DNA from: Parachlamydiales bacterium
Lineage (GTDB): Bacteria > Chlamydiota > Chlamydiia > Chlamydiales > Simkaniaceae
Assembly (NCBI GenBank): GCA_030641465.1
Contig: DAOWHK010000059.1
Location: 1-7,409, forward strand
DNA: 7,409 nucleotides
Direction of reading: 5' to 3'
Below are positions 1 to 6,455 of this stretch, piece after piece; positions within the stretch are counted from its first letter, which is position 1; each line of letters opens with the position of its first letter. The notes under the pieces are model-generated. The model saw nothing but the letters and a program-made list of their open reading frames with translations. It was not told the origin of the DNA and did not search any database. The position numbers and the translations under genes are program-made.

Positions 1-126
1 AAAGGAGTGGAGATTCACATTGCAAAAACTCCGCTTTATGGGGATTCAATGGGAGAGTGTGCAACGTATCTGGATATGATTGAGCATAATGTTAACACTT
101 TGATGGAAAGTATTAATCATGAGTAA
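1..126 (+). CDS. ytgA: Periplasmic metal-binding protein of ABC transporter, C-terminal end (partial)
   Basis: This is the last 41 codons of a gene that begins before the window. The tail reads PLYGDSMG, then ATYLDMIEHNVNTL, which fits the end of cluster A-I (TroA/PsaA/ZnuA-type) solute-binding proteins. In that family the Asp of the 'DS(L/M)G' motif (residue 15 of the visible piece) is one of the four metal ligands. The protein would sit outside the inner membrane and hand Mn, Fe or Zn to the permease; which metal cannot be told from this fragment. Its stop codon (124-126) lies inside ytgB, an 8-base overlap that implies co-translation. The identity rests on this motif and on the transporter genes that follow it directly, in the order of the chlamydial ytg operon. 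The signal peptide and the other ligands are outside the window. Confidence 0.85.
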   Translation, partial: KGVEIHIAKTPLYGDSMGECATYLDMIEHNVNTLMESINHE

Positions 127-886
127 TGCTGTGTCTTTTCAAGAGATCAAGGTGAATTTTGAAAAAAAATCTGTGCTTTGGCAGGTCTCTTTTGCCATCC
201 CAAAGGGGGAAGTTGTTGGGATTATTGGGCCGAATGGTGCGGGGAAAAGCTCTTTATTAAAAGCAGCTCTTGGTCTTGTAAAACCTATTTCTGGTAAGGT
301 GGAATTTTTTGGAAAGCCCCTTAGTAAAGTGAGGGGACGCGTTGCTTATATTCCTCAAAGAGGGGAGATCGATTGGGAGTTTCCGATCACTGTCTTTGAT
401 GTAGCGTTAATGGGAAGATATGGAAAGCTCGGGTTTTTTAAATGGGTAACAAAAGAGGACCGGGTCAAGACATTTAATGTTCTGGAAAAATTGAATTTAG
501 AGCGTCTTGCTAAACGGCAAATCAGTCAACTCTCAGGTGGCCAGCAGCAGCGCCTTTTCATTGCAAGAGCGCTTCTTCAAGAGGCTGATCTATACCTTCT
601 TGATGAGCCTTTTAATGGGGTTGATCTTGTGACGGAGAAAATACTTGTAGAAACTTTTCAGGCCCTTGCTGCGGATGGAAAAACTATTTTGATGGTGCAT
701 CATGATTTGAGTACGGTGGAAAAATATTTTGATTCTGTGGCACTTTTAAATACAAGCCTTGTTGCCTATGGGAGTGTAAAAGCCGTTTTTACGAAAGAAA
801 ATCTTGGAGTTACCTACGGTAATCGTGCGGCTTTATTTGAAGAGGTATCAAAGCTCTCTTTTGATAAATCTTCTGGGATGACTTGA
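119..886 (+). CDS. ytgB: ATP-binding subunit of metal (Fe/Mn/Zn) ABC transporter
   Basis: This 255-residue ATPase energises metal import through the YtgC/YtgD permeases at the inner face of the inner membrane. All nucleotide-binding motifs are intact: Walker A GPNGAGKS at residues 37-44, Q-loop Gln80 in YIPQR, signature LSGGQ at 138-142, Walker B DLYLLDEP at 157-164 with catalytic Glu163, and switch His195 in MVHHDL. Length and the 'QRGEIDWEFPITVFDV' stretch after the Q-loop are typical of the MntB/ZnuC/TroB class rather than of other ABC importers. The ATG at 119 has GGAA (105-108) ten bases upstream and overlaps the end of ytgA by 8 bases. The next gene starts 4 bases after the stop. An A8 run lies at 161-168. 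Substrate specificity comes from the binding protein and cannot be read from the ATPase. Confidence 0.95.
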   Translation: MSNAVSFQEIKVNFEKKSVLWQVSFAIPKGEVVGIIGPNGAGKSSLLKAALGLVKPISGKVEFFGKPLSKVRGRVAYIPQRGEIDWEFPITVFDVALMGRYGKLGFFKWVTKEDRVKTFNVLEKLNLERLAKRQISQLSGGQQQRLFIARALLQEADLYLLDEPFNGVDLVTEKILVETFQALAADGKTILMVHHDLSTVEKYFDSVALLNTSLVAYGSVKAVFTKENLGVTYGNRAALFEEVSKLSFDKSSGMT

Positions 887-890
887 GGTT

Positions 891-2177
891 ATGTTTCCAT
901 TTTTGCAGTTTTTTCTAGATCCACTTTATCGAGATTCCATGCTCGGTTCCATGTTGATGTGTTTAACTTCATCACTTGTTGGTGTTATTGTTTTTGTCAG
1001 AAGACGCTCTCTTGTGGGAGAGGCGCTCGCTCATGCGGCCTATCCTGGAATTGTCATTAGTGTCATGTTTGCGTCCTATTTCTTTCCAAAGTCCGATACA
1101 ATCCTTTCTTTTGCAATATTAATTGGAGCCTTTCTTTTTTCTATGATTGGTTTATATGCAATGGAATTTTTAGAAAAGAAGATGAAAGTTAATAGTGACA
1201 CAGCGCTATGCTTTACGCTAGCAGCGTTTCTAGGGTTTGGTATTTTACTTGTCAGTCATATTCAACTCACTCATGCTCTATGGTACCGGAAGGTTCAAGT
1301 TTTTTTATTTGGACAAACAGCGACAATGACTGGAGAGCATGTTTTGATTTATGCGGGCCTAACTCTTGCTATCATTACATATCTTGTGATTATGTTTCGT
1401 CAGATAAAAAGTGTGAATTTCGATCCTCAATTTTCTAAAGCGATTGGGATGAGATGTCAGATGATAGAGACGAGTAGTTTTGTGCTTTTAATTCTCGCAA
1501 TTGTAATTGGAATGCGCAGTGTAGGTGTCATTCTTATGTCGGGAATGATTATTGCGCCGGCAGCTGCTGCTCGGCAACTCACAAATAAGATGTCCGTTAT
1601 GTTTTTTTTGTCGGGATTTTTTGGAATCTGTAGTGGGTTTTTGGGGAACGTGTTGTCTGTTGTTTTGCCGCAGGCTTTTTTTGCAAAAAAAAATGTTTCT
1701 CTTGCACTTCCTGCGGGACCTATGATTTTATTAGTTGCTGTATTTTTTGCTCTGTTTTTTCTGCTTTTTTCTCCGAAAAGGGGACTTTTTAGCCGAGTGC
1801 TACGAATGATGAAATTTAGAATGCAATGTCACACAGAGAATGTATTAAAAGCTCTTTGGAAAAAATTAGATATACCCATCCCTTTTTGGATTAAGTGCCT
1901 TCTATTGAAGAAGAAGCTGATTCGAAAGACTCAAAAAGATGGATATGAGTTAACAAAATTAGGGAAAAAGCGTGCAACGCGCCTTATTCGCCTTCATAGA
2001 CTTTGGGAAGTATACCTTGTTAATTGTATGGGAATTGGAGAGGAAAAAGTTCACCATAGTGCAGAAGAAATGGAGCATATTATTACACCTGAGCTTGAAA
2101 GAAAATTAACAGAAATGCTTTCTAATCCAAGACATGATCCTCATCTTCAGCCGATTCCTCAAATGGAGGATGTCTGA
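891..2177 (+). CDS. ytgC: Metal ABC transporter permease fused to DtxR-type metal-dependent repressor (YtgC-YtgR)
   Basis: A 428-residue two-part protein. Residues about 15-294 are an ABC-3 family permease: repeated hydrophobic segments, 'RRSLVGEALAHAAYPGI' near 38-54, NFDPQFSKAIGM at 176-187, and RSVGVILMSGMIIAPAAAA at 209-227. Residues about 300-428 are a DtxR/MntR-like domain: LTKLGKKRA, LHRLWEVYLV, VHHSAEEMEH and a final PIP motif that matches the end of DtxR's dimerisation domain; there is no SH3-like third domain. Counted against DtxR from memory, the metal ligands line up without gaps (His369, Glu373, His388, Glu392, Glu395, His396). In C. trachomatis the equivalent protein is cleaved to release an iron-dependent repressor of this operon. 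The HTH part here looks about 17 residues short. The stop of ytgB supplies a GAGG only 2 bases from the ATG. An A9 run occurs at 1685-1693. Fusion identity is firm; the exact co-metal is not. Confidence 0.93.
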   Translation: MFPFLQFFLDPLYRDSMLGSMLMCLTSSLVGVIVFVRRRSLVGEALAHAAYPGIVISVMFASYFFPKSDTILSFAILIGAFLFSMIGLYAMEFLEKKMKVNSDTALCFTLAAFLGFGILLVSHIQLTHALWYRKVQVFLFGQTATMTGEHVLIYAGLTLAIITYLVIMFRQIKSVNFDPQFSKAIGMRCQMIETSSFVLLILAIVIGMRSVGVILMSGMIIAPAAAARQLTNKMSVMFFLSGFFGICSGFLGNVLSVVLPQAFFAKKNVSLALPAGPMILLVAVFFALFFLLFSPKRGLFSRVLRMMKFRMQCHTENVLKALWKKLDIPIPFWIKCLLLKKKLIRKTQKDGYELTKLGKKRATRLIRLHRLWEVYLVNCMGIGEEKVHHSAEEMEHIITPELERKLTEMLSNPRHDPHLQPIPQMEDV

Positions 2178-3136
2178 TGAATCCATACTTTGGAAAACAC
2201 TTTGGATCTTTTCTTCTATTATTTGGTAAGAGATTATTTCAACTTATACAAGGGTCTCTTAAATTTGAGGATTTAGCCTCAGATGAGGTGCAAATTTTTG
2301 TACTTGTATTACTTGCTATTTCTTCAGCACTTGTCGGATCTTTTCTCGTTCTTCGCAAGATGACAATGCTTGCAAATTCTTTATCTCATACTATTTTATT
2401 AGGAATTGTTATTGCATTTATCATTGTTCGATCTTCGTCGCAAGATTATGGATCCCCGATGATTTCGATCTCGGAAATGTTTATTGCAGCACTTTGCGCA
2501 GGTGTTTTGACAGCGCTTTTCACGGAGATGCTTACGAAAACATTAAGGCTTCAAGAAGATGCAAGTATTGGTCTTGTGTTTACATCTTTTTTTGCACTTG
2601 GTATTATTTGCGTTTCTTTATTTACAAGCAATGTTCATATCGGAGCGGAGGCGATCATGGGAAATGTAGATGCTCTGCATAGGAATGATCTAAAACTTGC
2701 CTTTCAAATTGCACTTTTCAATGTTTTGATCACTTGTATTTTTTTTAAGCAGTACCAATTGACAACGTTTGATCCGATGCTTGCAAAAAACTTAGGCATT
2801 TGCTGTGGTTTTTTTAATTATTTATTGATGTTTCAAACTTCAGCATCTGCAATTGGATCTTTTAGAGCCGTCGGAGTTGTATTGTTTTTAGCGTTTTTAG
2901 TCTGTCCTGTGCTCATTGCAAAGCTTATTACCAGTCGTTTGAAGATATTGCTTTTGATTGCATGTGCCTCTGGGATGTTTGCATCCATGATTTCTGTGGC
3001 GCTTTCTCGCCATATCCTAACTGTATATCAAACTCCGTTATCTACATCGGGGCTTAGTGTATGCATACTTGTTTGTATCTATTTACTTACTGTTTTCGTA
3101 AAATCACTCTCCTCTAGGAGGGCGTATGCGAAATAA
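2177..3136 (+). CDS. ytgD: Second permease subunit of metal ABC transporter
   Basis: A 319-residue ABC-3 family membrane protein that should pair with the permease half of YtgC to form the metal channel. Visible family motifs are LVLRKMTMLANSLSHTILLGI (residues 57-77, first cytoplasmic loop and helix), TTFDPMLAKNLGI at 196-208, and RAVGVVLFLAFLVCPVLIAKL at 230-250. About eight hydrophobic segments lie between residues 39 and 308. The first 35 residues are an extra amphipathic lead-in before the first clear membrane helix. The start ATG shares one base with the ytgC stop (TGATG) and has a good ribosome site GGAGGA at 2165-2170, so translation is probably coupled. Unlike YtgC it has no regulatory domain. 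It overlaps the start of dxr by 11 bases. Confidence 0.94.
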   Translation: MNPYFGKHFGSFLLLFGKRLFQLIQGSLKFEDLASDEVQIFVLVLLAISSALVGSFLVLRKMTMLANSLSHTILLGIVIAFIIVRSSSQDYGSPMISISEMFIAALCAGVLTALFTEMLTKTLRLQEDASIGLVFTSFFALGIICVSLFTSNVHIGAEAIMGNVDALHRNDLKLAFQIALFNVLITCIFFKQYQLTTFDPMLAKNLGICCGFFNYLLMFQTSASAIGSFRAVGVVLFLAFLVCPVLIAKLITSRLKILLLIACASGMFASMISVALSRHILTVYQTPLSTSGLSVCILVCIYLLTVFVKSLSSRRAYAK

Positions 3137-4295
3137 AAATATTGCGATTTTAGGAAGTACGGGATCTATTGGACAAAATACGTTGAATGTTGCAAGGAAT
3201 CTTGGCTCTTCCATCTCCGTAAGGGCTCTTGCTGCACGGTCTAATATTGATCTTCTTGAAAAGCAAATTGCGGAGTTTCATCCCTGTATAGTAGCTGTTT
3301 TTGAGGAAGAAAAGGCTGAAATATTACAGGCCCGCGTGCCCCATGTAAAGATTGTTTCAGGTCTTAGTGGGCTTGTTGAAGTCGCAACCGAGAAGTCCGT
3401 AGATCTTGTTGTATCAGCTATGGTTGGAACGGTTGGGATTTTGCCAACTGCAAGGGCTATCGAGTCTTCCAAAAATATCGCTCTTGCCAATAAGGAGGTG
3501 ATGGTTTCTGCTGGAGAATATATCAGAGAAATAGCTGAAAAAAAAGGGGTCGATCTTCTTCCAATTGATAGCGAGCATAGCGCGATTTTTCAATGCCTCC
3601 AAGGGGAAAAAAAAGAGAGCGTTAGGCGTCTGATTTTAACTGCCTCTGGCGGTCCTTTTCGAAATTTTTCTAAAGAAATGCTAGAAAATGTAACGATTGA
3701 AGATGCTCTAAAGCATCCTAGCTGGTCTATGGGAGCTAAGAATACCATTGATTCTTCTACTCTTATGAATAAAGGTCTTGAGGTGATTGAAGCGCATTAC
3801 CTGTTTTCCATTCCTCTAAGCAAGATTGATGTTATTATTCACCCGCAAAGTGTGATTCACAGTTTTGTGGAAATGGTTGATGGAAGCATGCTAGCGCAAC
3901 TGTCAAAACCAAATATGATGATGCCGATTCAATATGCACTGACTTTTCCAGAAAGAGTGAAGGGGTCTTTTCCCCTCTTTGATTTTAAAAAATATGCAAG
4001 CCTTGATTTTTTTGAGCCAGAGCATGCACTTTTTCCCTGCTTAAATTTGGCATATGTTGCTCTTAAAAAAGGGGGCAGTTTGCCAGCTTATATGAATGCT
4101 GCAAATGAAATTCTTGTTGCTGGATTTCTAGAGGGGAAAATCAAGTGGAGCTCTATTGGAAGTAGTTTGCAAAAATTAATGGATGCGCATACATCGATAA
4201 AACCTAATTCCATCGAGGAAATTCTTGCTGTAGATTTAAGAGCGAGAGAGGATGCCACAAGTCTTCTAGAGGAGTGCTGCGTAAATAATAAATAG
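3126..4295 (+). CDS. dxr: 1-deoxy-D-xylulose 5-phosphate reductoisomerase (IspC)
   Basis: Catalyses the NADPH-dependent conversion of DXP to 2-C-methyl-D-erythritol 4-phosphate, the committed step of the MEP isoprenoid pathway, in the cytosol; it is the fosmidomycin target. The 389-residue length is normal. The NADPH loop GSTGSIGQ is at residues 10-17. Metal ligands correspond to Asp148 and Glu150 in IDSEHSA and Glu219 in NKGLEVIEAH (E. coli D150, E152, E231). The flexible active-site loop HPSWSMG is at 197-203 (E. coli His209 and Met214 positions kept). SGGPFR and IHPQSVIHS are also present. Nothing essential is missing. The ATG at 3126 has a strong AGGAGGG (3116-3122) three bases before it and overlaps the ytgD end by 11 bases, so dxr appears to be read from the metal-transport operon, as in Chlamydia. 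A8 runs lie at 3538-3545 and 3607-3614. Confidence 0.97.
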   Translation: MRNKNIAILGSTGSIGQNTLNVARNLGSSISVRALAARSNIDLLEKQIAEFHPCIVAVFEEEKAEILQARVPHVKIVSGLSGLVEVATEKSVDLVVSAMVGTVGILPTARAIESSKNIALANKEVMVSAGEYIREIAEKKGVDLLPIDSEHSAIFQCLQGEKKESVRRLILTASGGPFRNFSKEMLENVTIEDALKHPSWSMGAKNTIDSSTLMNKGLEVIEAHYLFSIPLSKIDVIIHPQSVIHSFVEMVDGSMLAQLSKPNMMMPIQYALTFPERVKGSFPLFDFKKYASLDFFEPEHALFPCLNLAYVALKKGGSLPAYMNAANEILVAGFLEGKIKWSSIGSSLQKLMDAHTSIKPNSIEEILAVDLRAREDATSLLEECCVNNK

Positions 4296-4338
4296 GTTTT
4301 GTCGACATTTAACTGCTATTTAAATAAACTGTAAAGTT
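4296..4338 (+). promoter_or_regulatory. Short spacer before rseP, possible weak promoter
   Basis: These 43 bases are the only real gap inside the plus-strand gene cluster. They are AT-rich and contain TTGTCG at 4299-4304 followed 15-16 bases later by TTAAAT/TAAATA (4320-4326), which is a poor to moderate match to sigma-70 type -35/-10 boxes. No strong Shine-Dalgarno sequence precedes the rseP ATG, only AAAG a few bases upstream. No hairpin that could stop transcription after dxr is visible. rseP may therefore be read both from the upstream operon and from a weak promoter of its own; this is a guess from base patterns. Confidence 0.2.
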
Positions 4339-6270
4339 ATGATTGAAAGTTTTTTTTACATTCTCTTGGCTATCATTGGGCTAGGAATTCTCGTCTTTAT
4401 TCATGAACTCGGCCATTACTTGATGGCAATACGGGTGGGGATGAAGGTGGAAGTCTTCAGCATTGGATTTGGCAAGCCTATGCGCAGTTGGATGCGAAAT
4501 GGTGTAAAATGGCAAATTTGTTATGTCCCATTCGGTGGATTTGTAAAAATTGCGGGCATGGCCATGGAGGGCGGGAAAGAGCCTTCTGAAATTCCTGATG
4601 GATTTTTTGGAAAAAAACCTTGGGATCGGATCAAGGTTGCACTTGCAGGTCCTATTGTTAATATTGTTTTTGCACTTCTTATTTTCTCTATCATATTCTT
4701 CTCTGGTGGTCGTAAAAAATCTTTTTATGAATATACAAATTTGATTGGGTGGGTGGATCCAAAGTCTGAGCTTTATCATAATGGAGTAGCTTCAGGTGAT
4801 GAGATTACTTTTTATAATGGGGAAAAATTTAAGGGGATTCGAGACCTTGCATATGCCTCTTTATTAAGTAATCAAGATGTGCAAATCAAAGGGTATAAAA
4901 TTAATTATCTCGATCGAGAAAAAACCCCCTACGATTATTCTTTGGTGCCTTATGAAAATCCCCGGATGAAAAATACGGGATTTACAACTATTGGCGTCCT
5001 TATCCCTGCAGCTTATTTGATTTATGATAATTCAGCTCCGCTGCGCACGGGTTCTCCAATGGAAAGTAGTGGAATTCAGTTTAATGATCGGATTGTGTGG
5101 GCTGATGGGGAATTGATTTTTTCCAAGCATCAACTCAACCATATTGTGAATCAAAAAACCGCACTTCTTACCATTAAAAGGGGAGATAAGACTTTTCTAG
5201 GAAAGGTGCCCCGTTTGCCTATAAGAGATCTTCGGTTGCACAGGCAGACCCAGGCAGAACTCGATGATTGGCTCTATGAGGTCGGACTTAGCGGGCGGGT
5301 TGGAGATTACATGTATCTCCCATACAATTTAACAAAGCAGTTAATTGTACAAAATCCAGAAACATATATTAATCAAGATGCAAAAGAATATTTCCCGAGT
5401 CAAAAAGATTACTTGGATCATTCCATGCATCTTGTTTTGCAAAAAGGCGATCAAATACTTGCAATTGATGGTGTTTCTGTAAGTTCTGCATTTGAGCTTA
5501 TCAAAGAGATACAAACCCCGCGCACTCAAATGATCGTACAGAGAAATAATTTTCAAAAAGCGCTTTCGTGGAAAGAGGAAAACAGCCATTTTATTAATGA
5601 TCCTCATTGGGAAAATTTACGCCCTATTATTGATTCGATGGGATCGAAGACTCCCATTACTACTTCAGGGGAGTATGTTAAATTAGATCCTGTGACACCG
5701 ATTCCTCTTAAAGATTTTCCATTCACTCCTGAGGAAAATGCTTTTTTAACGAGTGAATTTACTCAGCAGTTGAAGCAAATTAAACAAATTAATGATCCAG
5801 AAAAAAAGGCAATGGCGTTAGAAGTATTTAATCAATATCGGAATCGACTTCTTCTTGGTATTGATGTGCAAGATCGCTTAGTCATCTATAACCCTAGTCC
5901 CTGGACATTATTTACCGATGTGATTGAGGAAATTTGGAAAACTCTAAAGGGTCTTTTTGTAGGTCACTTAAGTCCAAAGTATATGTCAGGTCCTGTCGGA
6001 ATTATGCAAGTTATGAAAACGAGTTGGTCTATTGGGTGGCAAGAAGCGCTTTTTTGGCTAGGTGCTATCAGTCTTAATCTTGGAATTCTAAATCTTCTTC
6101 CTATCCCTGTTTTAGATGGTGGGCATATATGCTTTTCACTCGTGGAAATTGTGCGTAAAAAACCTATGAAATCAAAAACAATGGAAAAATTTATTTTACC
6201 GTTTTTGATTCTGATCGTTTTCTTTTTCCTATATGTCACATTCAACGACCTATCCCGCATCTTCTCCTAG
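4339..6270 (+). CDS. rseP: Site-2 type intramembrane zinc metalloprotease RseP/YaeL, enlarged chlamydial form
   Basis: A 643-residue member of peptidase family M50 that cuts substrates within or next to the inner membrane. Zinc motif HELGH is at residues 22-26 in the first membrane helix; the third ligand and LDG motif is VLDGGH at 591-596 (Asp593) after NLLPIP. The membrane-associated hairpin PFGGFVKIAG is at 64-73, GPIVNIVFALLIF marks the second helix near 104-116, and FNDLSRIF closes the protein as in E. coli RseP. About 400 residues (125-525) lie between the second and third membrane helices and should face the periplasm. I see three PDZ-like stretches there (about 137-205, 236-282 and 366-402) instead of the two of E. 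coli RseP, plus a Gln/Lys-rich helical piece near 475-500. E. coli RseP has about 450 residues; C. trachomatis YaeL is also over 600. dxr-rseP adjacency is widespread in bacteria. The start is the only ATG that keeps the complete first helix. Confidence 0.95.
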   Translation: MIESFFYILLAIIGLGILVFIHELGHYLMAIRVGMKVEVFSIGFGKPMRSWMRNGVKWQICYVPFGGFVKIAGMAMEGGKEPSEIPDGFFGKKPWDRIKVALAGPIVNIVFALLIFSIIFFSGGRKKSFYEYTNLIGWVDPKSELYHNGVASGDEITFYNGEKFKGIRDLAYASLLSNQDVQIKGYKINYLDREKTPYDYSLVPYENPRMKNTGFTTIGVLIPAAYLIYDNSAPLRTGSPMESSGIQFNDRIVWADGELIFSKHQLNHIVNQKTALLTIKRGDKTFLGKVPRLPIRDLRLHRQTQAELDDWLYEVGLSGRVGDYMYLPYNLTKQLIVQNPETYINQDAKEYFPSQKDYLDHSMHLVLQKGDQILAIDGVSVSSAFELIKEIQTPRTQMIVQRNNFQKALSWKEENSHFINDPHWENLRPIIDSMGSKTPITTSGEYVKLDPVTPIPLKDFPFTPEENAFLTSEFTQQLKQIKQINDPEKKAMALEVFNQYRNRLLLGIDVQDRLVIYNPSPWTLFTDVIEEIWKTLKGLFVGHLSPKYMSGPVGIMQVMKTSWSIGWQEALFWLGAISLNLGILNLLPIPVLDGGHICFSLVEIVRKKPMKSKTMEKFILPFLILIVFFFLYVTFNDLSRIFS

Positions 6271-6287
6271 AGAAGGGGTGTTTTTTT
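6261..6287 (+). terminator. Possible small terminator at the end of rseP
   Basis: The last codons of rseP contain a 6-base-pair stem (CTTCTC at 6261-6266 with GAGAAG at 6270-6275, loop CTA). It is followed by GGGTG and then seven T (6281-6287). The gap between stem and T run is longer than in classical intrinsic terminators, and the right half of the stem also belongs to the larger inverted repeat that follows, so the two structures would compete. Confidence 0.3.
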
Positions 6288-6379
6288 GGCGAGATTTCGG
6301 ACATCTTCCCCTCGCTGTATCATTTATACTATCTTCGGGGAAGATGCCCAAAATCTCATCCAAAAAACACACCCCTTCT
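6271..6379. repeat. Long imperfect inverted repeat between convergent genes
   Basis: The left arm 6271-6311 begins AGAAGGGGTG and ends CATCTTCCCC. The right arm 6337-6379 is its reverse complement, beginning GGGGAAGATG and ending ACCCCTTCT. By hand alignment about 38 of 43 positions pair, with two one-base bulges and three mismatches; the loop is 25 bases (6312-6336). The loop itself holds GTAT/ATAC (6317-6320 and 6326-6329), and ATCTTC/GAAGAT (6331-6336 and 6340-6345) offers an alternative small hairpin. It starts immediately after the rseP stop and lies between converging transcripts, so a two-way transcription stop is the simplest role. The stem is several times longer than an ordinary terminator stem and its T run lies inside the stem, not after it. 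A miniature inverted-repeat element is the alternative; I see no target-site duplication and no second copy in this window. Confidence 0.85.
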
Positions 6380-6455
6380 GAAACATAGGTCGAAATAGTG
6401 AGAATAAATTTGAGATGGTGTTGTCAATCCACAATAAGGTGGAAGTGAATCGGGA
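6380..6455. other. Non-coding spacer, nothing clear
   Basis: The 76 bases between the inverted repeat and the stop codon of the minus-strand gene hold no convincing coding frame. Only a 4-base-pair stem (CCAC 6429-6432 with GTGG 6439-6442) is present, without a following T run on either strand. Confidence 0.4.

Noticed and set aside
1208..1438. Small plus-strand frame inside ytgC
   Set aside because: It overlaps the conserved permease frame completely and reads as a Ser/Cys/Tyr-rich shadow.
4317..4326. ATTTAAAT palindrome before rseP as a repressor operator
   Set aside because: An 8-base AT palindrome is expected often in AT-rich DNA, and there is no larger dyad comparable to a DtxR-family site.
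4381..4779. Minus-strand frame of 132 codons inside rseP
   Set aside because: It lies opposite the zinc site and PDZ region of rseP and its product has no recognisable motif; a shadow of the coding strand.
5964..6260. Minus-strand frame of 98 codons at the end of rseP
   Set aside because: It is antisense to the conserved LDGGH segment of rseP and has no motif or plausible ribosome site.
6271..6379. CRISPR or tandem direct repeat
   Set aside because: The two copies are inverted, only two, and separated by a unique 25-base loop; this is a hairpin, not an array.
6271..6379. Insertion sequence remnant with transposase
   Set aside because: No transposase coding frame is present in or beside the repeat and no flanking target duplication is visible.
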